Part shown: positions 8,986-18,355 of the stretch, in pieces
Position numbering within the stretch: position 1 is the stretch's first letter
Layout of the letters: every line of letters begins with the position of its first letter
Assembly: GCF_902459565.1 (NCBI RefSeq)
Contig: NZ_CABPSN010000002.1
Location: 372,001 to 436,000 of the forward strand
Length of the DNA stretch: 64,000 nucleotides
Source of the DNA: Pandoraea aquatica
Lineage (GTDB): Bacteria; Pseudomonadota; Gammaproteobacteria; Burkholderiales; Burkholderiaceae
Direction: 5' to 3'
The notes under the pieces: generated by a model
Seen by the model: the letters and a program-made list of their open reading frames with translations, nothing else
What the model was told of the DNA's origin: nothing
The model's database searches: none
Translations under genes and position numbers: made by a program

Positions 8986-9729
8986 TCAGCGCACCGGCGC
9001 GATCTCGATGCCTTCGTCCAGCAGGAAACTGCGGATGCGCTGTGCAAATTCCAGTGCGTGTTCGCCGTCGCCATGCAGACAGACGGTTTGCGCGTGGATT
9101 GGGACGAGCGTGCCGTCGATGGCGCGCACGCGCTGCGCCTGCACCATCATCAGCGTTTGTGCGAGCGCGTCCTCTTCGCGCTCGATCAGTGCGCCGGGGG
9201 TGCCGCGTTTGACCAGCGAGCCGTCCGGGTTGTAGCCACGGTCGGCGAACACTTCCTCGACGGCGTGCATGCCAGCCGCGCGCGCTGCCTTCACGAGTTC
9301 ACCACCCGCCAGACCGTAGACGGCGAGATCGGTGTCGAACGCGCGAATCGCTTCGACCAGCGTCTCAGCGAGTGCCCGGTCGCGCGCCGCCTGATTGTAG
9401 AGCGCCCCGTGTGGCTTGACGTGCGTGAGCCAGCCGCCCTGCGCGCGCACTATCGCGGCGAGCGCACCGATCTGATAAAGCATGGCCGCGCGGATTTCGT
9501 CGAGCGGGAGCCGCATTTCGGTGCGTCCGAAATTCTCGCGGTCGGGGAAGCTGGGATGTGCGCCGATGGCGACGCCGTTCTCCAGCGCCCAGCGCACCAC
9601 TTGCTGCATCGTGCCTGCGTCGCCCGCATGCCAGCCACACGCCACGTTGGCCGAGCTGACCAGCGCGAGCAACGCTTCGTCGTAATCGCAACCTTCTCCG
9701 AGGTCGACGTTCAGGTCGATCTTCATCAT
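8986..9729 (-). CDS. pxpA: 5-oxoprolinase subunit A (LamB/YcsF family)
   Basis: This 247-residue protein has the LamB/YcsF signature: it opens with [19 protein letters not shown], then [17 protein letters not shown] and [10 protein letters not shown]. With PxpB and PxpC it forms the prokaryotic ATP-dependent 5-oxoprolinase, which turns pyroglutamate into glutamate. The first of two consecutive ATGs is taken as the start because AGGAGA sits at proper spacing. It is the last gene of the minus-strand run ygfA-pxpB-pxpC-pxpA, with a 48-bp gap from pxpC. Confidence 0.93.
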   Translation of the reverse strand: MMKIDLNVDLGEGCDYDEALLALVSSANVACGWHAGDAGTMQQVVRWALENGVAIGAHPSFPDRENFGRTEMRLPLDEIRAAMLYQIGALAAIVRAQGGWLTHVKPHGALYNQAARDRALAETLVEAIRAFDTDLAVYGLAGGELVKAARAAGMHAVEEVFADRGYNPDGSLVKRGTPGALIEREEDALAQTLMMVQAQRVRAIDGTLVPIHAQTVCLHGDGEHALEFAQRIRSFLLDEGIEIAPVR

Positions 9730-9777
9730 GCCTTCTCCTGCGGGGACAGCCTGTCTTGCGTGTTCAAGTCTGCGTAT

Positions 9778-10791
9778 TCAAGTGCGTTTGCGCGTAATGG
9801 CGGCCACTTTCGGCGTACTCAGAATGCCGCGGTCGTGCCACGCGAGTGCGCGTTCGATCTGCTCAAGATAGCGCAGTTGCTCGCGCAGCGCTTCGCGCGC
9901 CTCGGCGGCCGTGCATTCCGAAAAGTACAGCGTGCTGCCGAGCCGTGCCTGCCCGAGCCGCCAGAGATCCGCGCTGATCACCGTGCCGATTTTTGGGTAG
10001 CCGCCGGTCGTCTGCGCGTCGGCCAGCAGAATGATCGGCTGGCCCGACGGCGGCACCTGAACCACGCCCGGCAACACGCCGTGCGAGAGCAGGTCGTGCA
10101 TGCGGTTCTTCTTGCGCGCGAGCGGCTCCGGACCGGACAGACGGTAGCCCATGCGGTTGCTGTTGGGCGTGACCTGCCACGGGTTCTCCCAGAAGCTCTT
10201 GTGCGTGACGGACGTGAAGTCGTCGTACTCCGGGCCGGGCAACACGCGCACGCGGTGCGCGAGCGGGTCGGACAGCCACAGCGGCGGACGCACGCCCAAT
10301 GGCTCGGCCTTGCGTGCGGTGGCGCTCGGGTGGCCGATGGCGATGCGGTCGCCGTCGTGCAGGGCGCGGCCCTCGAAGCCGCCGAAGCCGCCGTTCAGAT
10401 CGGTACTGCGCGAGCCGAGCGTTTCGGGCACGTCGATGCCGCCCGCCACGGCCAGATAGGTTCGCATGCCGAAGCGTGAGGGACGCAACGTCAGCGTCTG
10501 GCCTTTCGCGACGGGGAAGCGCCACCACGACCACACGGGCGTACCGTCGAGATCGGCGTGGCAGTCCGCGCCGGTCAGCGCGACGAGGGTGGCCGACGTG
10601 AAGCGCATCACACACGTCCCCATCGTGATTTCGAGGGTGGCGGTGTTCGGGGCGTTGCCCACGAGCCGGTTGGCGACGGCGCAGGCGAGCGGGTCGAGGG
10701 CGCCGCCGCTGGCGACGCCGAATTCACGCTGACGGGTTCGGCCCAGGTCCTGCACGGTAGTGAGCAGGCCGGCACGCTGGATGTCGATCAC
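9778..10791 (-). CDS. pxpC: 5-oxoprolinase subunit C (biotin-dependent carboxyltransferase-like)
   Basis: This 337-residue protein belongs to the KipA/allophanate-hydrolase subunit 2-like family. The N-terminal segment LLTTVQDLGRTRQREFGVASGGALDPLAC and the later NPWQVTPNSNRMGYRLSGPEPL are family hallmarks. It acts with PxpB in phosphorylating 5-oxoproline before ring opening by PxpA. Its ATG overlaps the stop codon of pxpB by 4 bp (ATGA), which indicates translational coupling. Confidence 0.92.
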   Translation of the reverse strand: MIDIQRAGLLTTVQDLGRTRQREFGVASGGALDPLACAVANRLVGNAPNTATLEITMGTCVMRFTSATLVALTGADCHADLDGTPVWSWWRFPVAKGQTLTLRPSRFGMRTYLAVAGGIDVPETLGSRSTDLNGGFGGFEGRALHDGDRIAIGHPSATARKAEPLGVRPPLWLSDPLAHRVRVLPGPEYDDFTSVTHKSFWENPWQVTPNSNRMGYRLSGPEPLARKKNRMHDLLSHGVLPGVVQVPPSGQPIILLADAQTTGGYPKIGTVISADLWRLGQARLGSTLYFSECTAAEAREALREQLRYLEQIERALAWHDRGILSTPKVAAITRKRT

Positions 10792-11450
10792 AGGTCGAGA
10801 CTCGCGATAGTGAAGCGCACGCGGTCGCCCGGTGCCAACAGGGCGGGGGGCGTCGCGGCGGGGTCGAACAGGGCGCTGGTGGCGTGGCCGATGATCTGCC
10901 AGCCGCCGGGCGATTTGAGCGGATAGATGCCGGTCTGATTGCCGCCGATGCCGACCGAACCGGCGGGCACGGACAGCCGCGGCTCCGCGCGGCGCGGTGC
11001 GGCAATCGAATCGTCCAGACCGCCCAAATAGGCGAAGCCCGGCTGAAAGCCGAGGAAGTAGACGATGTACTCCGGCGCGGTGTGGCGTTGTACGACCGTC
11101 TTCGGTTGCAAGCGCGCGTGTTTGGCCACGTCTGCGAGATCAGGGCCGTGCTTGCCGCCGTACTGGACGGGGATTTCGATGTCGCGTCCGACTTCGCCGG
11201 CGGCGGGTTGCGTCTGCCAGGCGTCGCGCAGGCGCTCGCTCAGCACCTCGATATCGGTGGCAATCGGATCGAAGAGCAGCGTGAGGTTGTTCATGCCGGG
11301 GACGACTTCGCGCACGTCGGGCCAGTCGCGGGCCAGCGTCGCCACATGCCAGACACGGCGTTGCGTGGCGAGGTTGGCCGACGTGGGGCTGGTGCCCGCT
11401 TCACACACGAGCGCACTGTCGCCAAGCGGCAGGATCTTGAGCGTTGTCAT
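10788..11450 (-). CDS. pxpB: 5-oxoprolinase subunit B (KipI family)
   Basis: This 220-residue protein carries KipI-family landmarks: LGDSALVCEAG at the N terminus, VREVVPGMNNLTLLFDP, then IPVQYGG and VYFLGFQPGFAYLGGLDDSIAAPRR. It is the partner of PxpC in the 5-oxoprolinase complex. It starts 3 bp after the ygfA stop and overlaps pxpC by 4 bp, so the four genes ygfA-pxpB-pxpC-pxpA read as one operon. Confidence 0.92.
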   Translation of the reverse strand: MTTLKILPLGDSALVCEAGTSPTSANLATQRRVWHVATLARDWPDVREVVPGMNNLTLLFDPIATDIEVLSERLRDAWQTQPAAGEVGRDIEIPVQYGGKHGPDLADVAKHARLQPKTVVQRHTAPEYIVYFLGFQPGFAYLGGLDDSIAAPRRAEPRLSVPAGSVGIGGNQTGIYPLKSPGGWQIIGHATSALFDPAATPPALLAPGDRVRFTIASLDL

Positions 11451-11453
11451 GAA

Positions 11454-12116
11454 TTAGCGTTGGTTGCCGAGGGGGCGGGCGTAGATTGCCGATTCCGTCA
11501 CGATGGCATCGAGCGCCAGATCGTGCGCTTCGGCGCTGAGGTCCTGAACTTCCAGAATGTCGTAGGCGATGCCGAGCGTTTGCGGGGCGGGCTTCATCGC
11601 ATGCAGCGTGCGGTCGTAGAAGCCGCCGCCGTAGCCGAGGCGCAGGCCTTCGCGCGTGAAGCCGACGCAGGGCACCAGCAGCAGGTCGGGCACGACCACT
11701 TCGGTGTCGCGCGGCACCGGAATACGGTAGCGGCCTTCCACCATGGGGGTGTCGGGTGTCCAGCGGTGGAAGACGAGCGGCGTGGCCGGGGCTGTGACGA
11801 CCGGCAGGGCCGCGAGTCTGGGCCGATCAGGTGCGGCGGCGGCCAGCCATGCAGTGACGACGCCGCGAGCGTCGAATTCGTCCTGAATGGGCCAATAAAA
11901 GCCGATGCAGCGCGGGGCGCGGCGCGCGAGTTCGTCAGTCAGCCGGGTGGCGAGTGCGGCGTCAAGCTCGGCGCGTGCGGCGAGGGTGCTGCGGGCGTCG
12001 AGCAGCGAGCGACGCAGCAAGGCCTTCGGGCGTGCGTTCGCGGGCGTTGCATCCGCCTCATTTCCAGACGTCTGGGCCGCCGATTGGGCGGGGTCCCGTG
12101 CTATGCTTGAATTCAC
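11454..12116 (-). CDS. ygfA: 5-formyltetrahydrofolate cyclo-ligase
   Basis: This 220-residue enzyme converts 5-formyl-THF to 5,10-methenyl-THF with ATP. The family motif LRLGYGGGFYDRTL (158-171) is intact, and the basic N-terminal helix KALLRRSLLDAR is present. The first 30 or so residues (Ala/Ser/Asn rich) look unconserved, so the true start may be later. It is the promoter-proximal gene of the pxp operon and is divergent from the lytic transglycosylase with only 23 bp between the starts, so the two promoters must overlap the coding starts. Confidence 0.88.
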   Translation of the reverse strand: MNSSIARDPAQSAAQTSGNEADATPANARPKALLRRSLLDARSTLAARAELDAALATRLTDELARRAPRCIGFYWPIQDEFDARGVVTAWLAAAAPDRPRLAALPVVTAPATPLVFHRWTPDTPMVEGRYRIPVPRDTEVVVPDLLLVPCVGFTREGLRLGYGGGFYDRTLHAMKPAPQTLGIAYDILEVQDLSAEAHDLALDAIVTESAIYARPLGNQR

Positions 12117-12139
12117 TTTTTACCCGACGCTCCACGAAG

Positions 12140-14146
12140 ATGTCCGAACGTTTGACCCGAGTATATCGCGCCGCCGCGCTCGCCCTCACCGCTGCCGCGC
12201 TGGTGGCCTGCAGCACGACCCAGGCGACAGGGCGTCCCAAGGCGCAGGCGGCGGCAAGCCGCTCGGCGCCGTCCGCCGATGCGCTGTCGCAGCGCTCGCC
12301 GGACGACATCTTCGTCCAGCTACGCGAAGCGGCCCGCAGCAACGACGCCCCGCGTGCCGCTGCCCTCGCCGCGATGCTCACCGACTACGACGTGCCGTCG
12401 TACGTCCAGTATTTCCAGATCAAGCCGCGCATGTTCGACCGTTCGGGCAAGGCGCTGCTCGACGCTCCCGACGACGATATCCGCGCCTTCTTGCGCACGT
12501 ATGACGGTCAGGCCATTGCCGATCGCATGCGCAACGACTGGCTGCTGGTGCTGGGCAAGCGCCACGACTGGCGCACGTTCGACGCCGAATATCCGAAGTT
12601 CGCCCTCGACGACGACACCCAGGTCAAGTGCTACGCGCTGATGTCGCGCGCTTCGCGCGGGGAGAACGTCACGCAGGCGGCCATGGATCTGCTGACCACG
12701 CCGAAGAACTACGGCGAGGGTTGCATCGACATGATCAATACGCTGGCCGCGAGCGGTCAGTTGCCGCGTCAGGAAGTCTGGCATCAGATTCGTCTGGCTT
12801 ACGAGGAGAACTACACCTCGCTGGGCAAGCAGATTGCCGATGCGCTGGGTGCAGCGCGTCCGGACGACACGCTGCTCGATATGGCGGCCACGCGTCCGGC
12901 GCAGATTCTGGCGCGCGGCGTGGATGGCTCGGAGGCGTCGCGTCAACTGGCGCTGCTCGCCACCGTGCGCATGGCCCGCTCGGACGCCATGCTCGCCGCG
13001 AGCAGCTTCAGCAGCATCGCGGGCAACCTGTCGAAGGACGAACGTGCCATCGGCTGGGGCGCGATCGGCATGCGCGGTGCGCTCTCGCAGAACCCGATGG
13101 CGATCAACTGGTACCGTCAGGCGGGCAACGCCAAGCTCTCGAACACGGCGCAGGAATGGAAGATTCGCGCGGCGTTGCGCGCGGGTGACTGGAATCTCGT
13201 GCGCACAGGCATCGAAGCGATGCCGGCCGCGTTGCGCGACGACGGTGTCTGGACTTATTGGTACGGTCGCGCGCTGCGCGAAGCCGGGCAGGGCGACGCC
13301 GCGCGTGCGCAGTTCCAGAAGATCGCGTCGCAACCGAACTTCTACGGTCAACTGGCGAACGAGGAGCTGGGTAACAAGACGACGCTGCCGCCGAGCACGG
13401 TGGTCACGCGTGCCGAGATCGACGCCAACCGCTCGAACCCCGGCTTCCTGCGGGCTGCCAAGTTCTACGACATGGGGCTGCGCTTCGAAGGCAACCGCGA
13501 GTGGAATTGGGAACTGCGCAACATGACCGACCGCCAGTTGATCGCCGCCGCCCAGTATGCCAACGGTATCGAACTGTTCGACCGCGCAGTGAATACGGCG
13601 GATCGCACGAAGGTGGAGCACGACTTCTCGCTGCGCTATCTGATGCCGTTCCGCGACAAGGTCGATCGCTTCTCGAAGATCGTCGATCTCGACGAGGCTT
13701 GGGCGTACGGCCTGATCCGTCAGGAATCGCGTTTCATCATCAATGCCCGTTCGTCCGCCGGAGCCGGTGGTCTGATGCAGGTCATGCCCGCTACGGCGAA
13801 GATGGTCGCCAAGCAGATCGGCATCGACTACAGCCCGGGCATGATGCACGACATCGACACCAATATCCGTCTGGGTACGAGCTACCTGTCGGACATCTAC
13901 AATAAGTTCGACGGCTCGGCCGTGCTCGCGTCGGCCGGTTACAACGCCGGTCCGGGACGGCCGCGCACGTGGCGCTCCACCCTCGAGCGCCCGGTCGAAG
14001 GCGCGATCTTCGCTGAGACGATTCCGTTCAACGAGACGCGTCAGTATGTCGAGAACGTGTTGTCGAATACGACGTATTACTCGGCCATCATCACGGGCCG
14101 TCCGCAATCGCTCAAGGAGCGGCTCGGCGTCATCCTGCCCCAGTGA
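12140..14146 (+). CDS. Soluble/lipoprotein lytic transglycosylase, Slt70-like
   Basis: This 668-residue protein begins with a lipoprotein signal (ALTAAALVACSTTQ; cysteine in a lipobox) and ends with a family 1 lytic transglycosylase domain. The catalytic glutamate is about Glu529 in LIRQESRFIINARSSAGAGGLMQVMP, followed by the SYLSDIYNKFDGSAVLASAGYNAGPGR motif. The long alpha-helical middle (about 60-500) corresponds to the Slt70 superhelical U and L domains. It cleaves peptidoglycan with formation of anhydro-muramic ends in the periplasm. The start at 12140 (MSERLTRVYRA) gives the complete signal peptide. Confidence 0.92.
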   Translation: MSERLTRVYRAAALALTAAALVACSTTQATGRPKAQAAASRSAPSADALSQRSPDDIFVQLREAARSNDAPRAAALAAMLTDYDVPSYVQYFQIKPRMFDRSGKALLDAPDDDIRAFLRTYDGQAIADRMRNDWLLVLGKRHDWRTFDAEYPKFALDDDTQVKCYALMSRASRGENVTQAAMDLLTTPKNYGEGCIDMINTLAASGQLPRQEVWHQIRLAYEENYTSLGKQIADALGAARPDDTLLDMAATRPAQILARGVDGSEASRQLALLATVRMARSDAMLAASSFSSIAGNLSKDERAIGWGAIGMRGALSQNPMAINWYRQAGNAKLSNTAQEWKIRAALRAGDWNLVRTGIEAMPAALRDDGVWTYWYGRALREAGQGDAARAQFQKIASQPNFYGQLANEELGNKTTLPPSTVVTRAEIDANRSNPGFLRAAKFYDMGLRFEGNREWNWELRNMTDRQLIAAAQYANGIELFDRAVNTADRTKVEHDFSLRYLMPFRDKVDRFSKIVDLDEAWAYGLIRQESRFIINARSSAGAGGLMQVMPATAKMVAKQIGIDYSPGMMHDIDTNIRLGTSYLSDIYNKFDGSAVLASAGYNAGPGRPRTWRSTLERPVEGAIFAETIPFNETRQYVENVLSNTTYYSAIITGRPQSLKERLGVILPQ

Positions 14147-14213
14147 CGGCCAATCGCTGTCTTCGGGGTTTGGCCGGGTCCGCGAACCCACAGTCATAAC
14201 GCGGAGGTGACGC

Positions 14214-15164
14214 ATGCGCTATAACGTTTGTGTCGTCGGTGGCACCGGTTTCATCGGCAGCCATCTGGTGGCCCGGCTGGTCACGTTGGGACATGCCGTG
14301 CGTCTGCCGACGCGGCGTGTCGAAGCCGCCAAGGCGCTCGGCGTGCTGCCCGGCGTGGAGCTCGTCGAGTGCGACGTGCACGACCCGCGCGCCCTTGAGC
14401 GTGTGATCGCCGGCAGCGATGCCGTCATCAATCTCGTCGGCATTCTGCATAGCGACCGCGGCACGCCCTACGGCCGCGCGTTTGCACGGGCGCACGTGGA
14501 ACTGCCGCGCAAGATCGCGCAGGCCTGCAACGACCGTGGCGTGACCCGTCTGATCCACATGAGCGCGCTCGGCGCGGACTCGAACGGCCCGAGCATGTAC
14601 CAGCGCTCGAAGGGCGACGGCGAAGCGGTCATTCGTGAGTCGGGCATTGCGGCGACGATCTTTCGTCCGTCGGTGGTTTTCGGCCCCGGTGACCATTTCC
14701 TGAATACGTTTGCGAAGCTGCAACGGCGTCTGCCGGTCGTGCCGCTGGCGAGTGCGAAAGCACGCTTCCAGCCGGTCTATGTGGTGGATGTCGCGCAGGC
14801 GTTCGCAACGGCGCTGGAGTGCGACGCCACCCTCGGCAAGACGTACGAACTCGGCGGGCCGGAGGTGTACACGCTCGAAGCGCTGGTGCGCTTTGCGGGC
14901 GCGGCGTGCGGGTGCGAGCGTCCCATTCTGCCGCTGCCGGACAGCACCGCACGGCTTCAGGCCGCGATCTTCGAGAAGCTGCCGGGCGAGCCGATCATTA
15001 CGCGCGACAACCTCGACTCGATGACCGTCGACAACGTGCTGACCGGCCCGCTGGCCCCGGAACTCGATCTGACGCCCAACGGGCTGGAAATCGCCGTCGA
15101 CTATCTGAACGGCGGCAACTGGGAAAAGCGGATGGCCGACTATCGCCGCTTCGCCGGACGCTAG
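14214..15164 (+). CDS. Complex I NDUFA9-like NAD(P)-binding protein
   Basis: This 316-residue atypical short-chain dehydrogenase has an N-terminal Rossmann motif VVGGTGFIGSHLV (7-19) and the later segments HMSALGADSNGPSMYQRSKGDGE and TIFRPSVVFGPGDHFLNTFA, typical of the NDUFA9 subunit family. In mitochondria the homologue is a complex I accessory subunit that binds NADPH; in bacteria a catalytic role is not established. It is preceded by GGAGG 6 bp before the ATG and lies 67 bp after the transglycosylase gene. A GST gene follows at 118 bp. Confidence 0.88.
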   Translation: MRYNVCVVGGTGFIGSHLVARLVTLGHAVRLPTRRVEAAKALGVLPGVELVECDVHDPRALERVIAGSDAVINLVGILHSDRGTPYGRAFARAHVELPRKIAQACNDRGVTRLIHMSALGADSNGPSMYQRSKGDGEAVIRESGIAATIFRPSVVFGPGDHFLNTFAKLQRRLPVVPLASAKARFQPVYVVDVAQAFATALECDATLGKTYELGGPEVYTLEALVRFAGAACGCERPILPLPDSTARLQAAIFEKLPGEPIITRDNLDSMTVDNVLTGPLAPELDLTPNGLEIAVDYLNGGNWEKRMADYRRFAGR

Positions 15165-15282
15165 ACCCGGCCCAGCCGCCGACGTAGCACCGTCAGCCGC
15201 AATATCGCTTCATCAGCTCATCGTTTCGCCATCAAAGGCCAACGCGCGGCGCTCAGGTGCTGCGCGGGCAAGGAAAGTCCTC

Positions 15283-15927
15283 ATGCAACTCATCATCGCC
15301 AACAAAAAGTACTCCTCCTGGTCGATGCGTCCCTGGGTGCTGCTCAAGCACTTCGGCATCGCGTTCGAAGAGAAGAACGTGTGGCTCGCACAGCCCGATT
15401 CGCGCGAGCAGATCCTGCGCTATTCGCCGACGGGCAAAGTGCCTTGTCTGATCGACAACGGCATCACGGTCTGGGATTCGCTCGCGATCTGCGAGTATCT
15501 GGCCGACGCCTATCCGCACTTGCCACTGTGGCCGAAGTCGCTCGGCACCCGCGCGCACGCGCGCAGCATTTGCGCCGAGATGCACAGCGGTTTCACCGCG
15601 TTGCGCACCAATATGTGGATGAACGTCGCCGCCCATTGGCCCGGTGCCGGTGCGACGCCGGAAGCGCTCGCCGATGTGCGCCGCGTCGAAGCGATCTGGG
15701 AAGACTGCCTCGCGCGCTACGAAGGTCCGTTCCTCTTTGGTGATTTCTCGATTGCCGACGCGTTCTATGCCCCCATCGTGATGCGCTTCGCAACGTTCGA
15801 GCCGGCGTTGTCGGCACATGCGCAGGCGTATGCACAACGCATCCGCGAAGTGCCTGCCGTGCAGGCGTGGGTAGCGGCCGGGCGTGCGGAAACGCAGAGC
15901 GTCGCTTTCTACGACGTGCGCCCATGA
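15283..15927 (+). CDS. Glutathione S-transferase family protein
   Basis: This 214-residue protein has an N-terminal thioredoxin-like domain opening with LIIANKKYSSWSMRPWVLLKHFGIAFEE, where the serine after KYSSW is the likely glutathione-activating residue, and the cis-proline loop GKVPCLID followed by VWDSLAICEYLAD that binds glutathione. The C-terminal helical domain contains FGDFSIADAFYAPIVMRF. Its stop overlaps the start of cca by 4 bp (ATGA), so the two are translationally coupled, although no functional link is known. Confidence 0.9.
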   Translation: MQLIIANKKYSSWSMRPWVLLKHFGIAFEEKNVWLAQPDSREQILRYSPTGKVPCLIDNGITVWDSLAICEYLADAYPHLPLWPKSLGTRAHARSICAEMHSGFTALRTNMWMNVAAHWPGAGATPEALADVRRVEAIWEDCLARYEGPFLFGDFSIADAFYAPIVMRFATFEPALSAHAQAYAQRIREVPAVQAWVAAGRAETQSVAFYDVRP

Positions 15928-17174
15928 AGATTTACGCCGTCGGCGGCGCGATTCGCGATGCCATGCTGGGACTGCCTGTGAAAGACCGCGACTATGTCGT
16001 GGTCGGTGCGACGCCGGAAGAGATGGTGCAACAGGGCTTCCGTCCGGTTGGGCGCGACTTCCCGGTGTTTCTGCATCCCAAGACACAAGCCGAATACGCG
16101 CTGGCGCGCACCGAGCGCAAGACGGCGCGCGGCTATCACGGCTTCGCGTTCTACTTTGCACCGGAAGTTACGCTGGAAGAGGATCTGATCCGGCGCGACT
16201 TCACCATCAACGCCATGGCGCGCGAAGTGCTGCCGGACGATAGTCTGTCCGACACACTGGTCGATCCCTACGGCGGTAAGCGCGATCTGGACGCCCGCGT
16301 GTTTCGTCACGTTGGCGAGGCGTTCGCGGAGGATCCGGTGCGCATACTGCGCTGCGCACGTTTCGCCGCGCGCTTCACCGACTTCACCGTCGCCGACGAG
16401 ACGATGGCGCTGATGCAGACGATGACGGCCAACGGCGAGGTCGATGCGCTGGTGGCCGAGCGCGTCTGGCAGGAAATTTCGCGCGGATTGATGGAGCATC
16501 GCCCGTCGCGCATGTTCGATGTCCTGCGTGAGGCGGGGGCGCTCGCGCGCATTCTGCCGGAAGTCTCCCAGCTATGGGGCGTGCCGCAACGCGCCGACTT
16601 CCATCCGGAAGTAGACACCGGCGTGCACGTAATGATGGTGCTCGATTACGCCGCGCAGCAGGGCTATTCGCTGCCGGTGCGTTTCGCCGCGCTCACGCAC
16701 GATCTCGGCAAGGGTACGACGCCGGAAGACGTTCTGCCGCGTCACATCGGACACGAGGGACGCAGCGTCGGTTTGCTCGGTCCGTTGTGCGCGCGGTTGC
16801 GCGTGCCGGTCGAGTGCCGTGAGCTCGCGCAGGTCGTGGCGCGCGAGCACGGCAACATCCATGCGAGTCAGAAGTTTGGGGCGGGGGCGCTGGTGCGTCT
16901 GCTGGAGCGATGCGACGCGCTGCGAAAACCGGAGCGGTTCCTCGAAGTGCTGCAAGCGTGCGAGGCCGATGCCCGTGGACGTGGCGGCGACTTCGCAACA
17001 GCGCCGTATCCGCAACGCGAGCGTTTGCTGGCGGCGCTTGACGCGGCGCGCAGCATCGATGCCGGGGCTGTGGCGGGTCAATACGCGGACAACCCAGGCA
17101 AGATTCGCGAAGCGGTTCAGGCGGCGCGCATCGATGCCGTCGAAGCGGCCGGACTGGGCGGCGAAGGCGACTAA
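15924..17174 (+). CDS. cca: Multifunctional CCA tRNA nucleotidyltransferase with HD domain
   Basis: This 416-residue enzyme adds and repairs the 3' CCA end of tRNA. The N-terminal nucleotidyltransferase core has YAVGGAIRDAMLG and the metal-binding DRD (Asp21, Asp23), then RRDFTINAMA and the basic segment RILRCARFAARF. The C-terminal half has an HD phosphohydrolase domain (LTHDLGKGTTP, about 256-266), as in the bacterial type with phosphatase and phosphodiesterase activities. The start at 15924 overlaps the GST stop. The last 15 or so residues are Ala-rich and not diagnostic. Confidence 0.95.
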   Translation: MKIYAVGGAIRDAMLGLPVKDRDYVVVGATPEEMVQQGFRPVGRDFPVFLHPKTQAEYALARTERKTARGYHGFAFYFAPEVTLEEDLIRRDFTINAMAREVLPDDSLSDTLVDPYGGKRDLDARVFRHVGEAFAEDPVRILRCARFAARFTDFTVADETMALMQTMTANGEVDALVAERVWQEISRGLMEHRPSRMFDVLREAGALARILPEVSQLWGVPQRADFHPEVDTGVHVMMVLDYAAQQGYSLPVRFAALTHDLGKGTTPEDVLPRHIGHEGRSVGLLGPLCARLRVPVECRELAQVVAREHGNIHASQKFGAGALVRLLERCDALRKPERFLEVLQACEADARGRGGDFATAPYPQRERLLAALDAARSIDAGAVAGQYADNPGKIREAVQAARIDAVEAAGLGGEGD

Positions 17175-17224
17175 GGCAACCAAGCTAGCTAAGGCAGCTA
17201 AGCCATCCATCGGCCCGAACGACA

Positions 17225-17262
17225 GAGGGGCATGCGAGATTTCCGAATCTCGCATGCCCCTC
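17225..17262. terminator. Hairpin terminator between cca and binding-protein gene
   Basis: A perfect 16-bp stem (GAGGGGCATGCGAGAT and its complement) with a 6-base loop TTCCGA lies between two convergent genes. There is only a short T-rich tail on the plus side (gtcgtttg), so it could act in either direction but may be imperfect as a rho-independent site. Confidence 0.7.
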
Positions 17263-17289
17263 GTCGTTTGCTTCGCTATCTCGTCAGGC

Positions 17290-18201
17290 TTACTCGAACG
17301 CCTTGTCGTTCGGGTTGGCGTAGAGCTGCTTGAGCTGTTCGCTCATCGGGAAATTGAAGTTGATGTTCTTCGGCGGCACCGGCGTCTCGAACCACTTCTT
17401 GTACATGGCGTTGATCTCGCCGCTCTTCATCACACCGGCCAGCGTGTCGTCGACCAGCTTTTTGAACTCGGCGTCGCCGTGTTTCATCATGAAGCCGTAC
17501 GCTTCGAACGACTGGGGCTTGCCCGTCACGATCCAATCGTCGGGATTGCGGCCCATCGTGCGCGCACCGGCGAGCAGCACGTCATCCATCATGAATGCCT
17601 GAACGCGTCCGCCCTGAAGCATGGTGAACGACTCGCCGTAGTCCTTGCCGGAAATCACGTTCATGCCCATCTTCTTCTCGTTGTTCATCTTGTTGAGGAT
17701 GCGCTCCGAGGTCGTGCCGGCATTGGTCACCACCGTCTTGCCCGCCAGATCCGGGAAGTCCTTGATGCCTGAATTCTTGTTCACGAGCAGGCGCGTACCG
17801 GCGATGAAGAACGTGTTCGAGAAGTTGACCTGCGATTGACGCGCAACGAGGTTCGTCGTCACGCCGCACTCGATGTCGACCGTGCCGTTCTGCACGAGCG
17901 CGATGCGGTTCTGCGACGTGACGGGGATGAAGCGGACTTGCAGATCCGGCTTCTTCAGACGCGTTTTGACCGCGTCGACAACCTTGTTGCACAGGTCTTG
18001 CGAGTAGCCGATGACGTTGTGGCCGTTGTCGTAATACGAGAACGGGATCGACGATTCGCGATGGCCGATGGAAATCACGCCGCTGCTCTCGATCTTTTGC
18101 AGCGTCTCCGATGCGCCCTGCGCCAGCGCCGCACCAGCCACCAACGTCATCGCTACGGCCAGCGTTGCGCGCATCACCCCGGTCAATCGCGTCTTGATCA
18201 T
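17290..18201 (-). CDS. Glutamate/aspartate-type ABC transporter substrate-binding protein
   Basis: This 303-residue periplasmic binding protein begins with a signal peptide cleaved near GAALA|QG. The family 3 solute-binding signature region SYYDNGHNVIGYSQDLCNKVVDAV is clear, as are SGVISIGHRESSIPFSY and FMMDDVLLAGARTMG, which resemble the GltI/DEBP glutamate-aspartate group. No permease or ATPase gene accompanies it in the window, so the transporter is either encoded elsewhere or this is an orphan receptor. Substrate preference is by analogy only. An inverted repeat upstream may be an operator. Confidence 0.88.
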   Translation of the reverse strand: MIKTRLTGVMRATLAVAMTLVAGAALAQGASETLQKIESSGVISIGHRESSIPFSYYDNGHNVIGYSQDLCNKVVDAVKTRLKKPDLQVRFIPVTSQNRIALVQNGTVDIECGVTTNLVARQSQVNFSNTFFIAGTRLLVNKNSGIKDFPDLAGKTVVTNAGTTSERILNKMNNEKKMGMNVISGKDYGESFTMLQGGRVQAFMMDDVLLAGARTMGRNPDDWIVTGKPQSFEAYGFMMKHGDAEFKKLVDDTLAGVMKSGEINAMYKKWFETPVPPKNINFNFPMSEQLKQLYANPNDKAFE

Positions 18202-18241
18202 GTCCTGCTCCTGAAATGGTCTTCCCGTGATTCATGATTGA

Positions 18242-18279
18242 ATCATTTGTTTCATGTTAATTTTTTTGCAACAAATGAT
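18242..18279. promoter_or_regulatory. Inverted repeat upstream of the binding-protein gene
   Basis: A 10-bp perfect inverted repeat ATCATTTGTT / AACAAATGAT with an 18-base AT-rich spacer lies 41 bp upstream of the start of the GltI-like gene. It is far more AT-rich than its surroundings and could be an operator or a promoter up-element. No bound protein is known. Confidence 0.4.
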
Positions 18280-18355
18280 CAAATCGTAGTTAACCCTGAA
18301 AAACGACAGGGCATGCCTCACGGGGTGAGACGCGAAGGCGCGACGAACCGTTGGC

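Noticed and set aside
5778-9074. Very long open frame on the minus strand (1098 codons) across the aminotransferase and mmsA genes
   Set aside because: It lies antisense to two clear metabolic enzymes, is extremely rich in Arg/His/Asp as expected of GC-rich shadow frames, and has no recognisable domain or start signal.
12320-14215. Minus-strand open frame of 631 codons across the lytic transglycosylase gene
   Set aside because: The plus strand encodes an intact lipoprotein transglycosylase with catalytic motif; the antisense frame is a compositional shadow.
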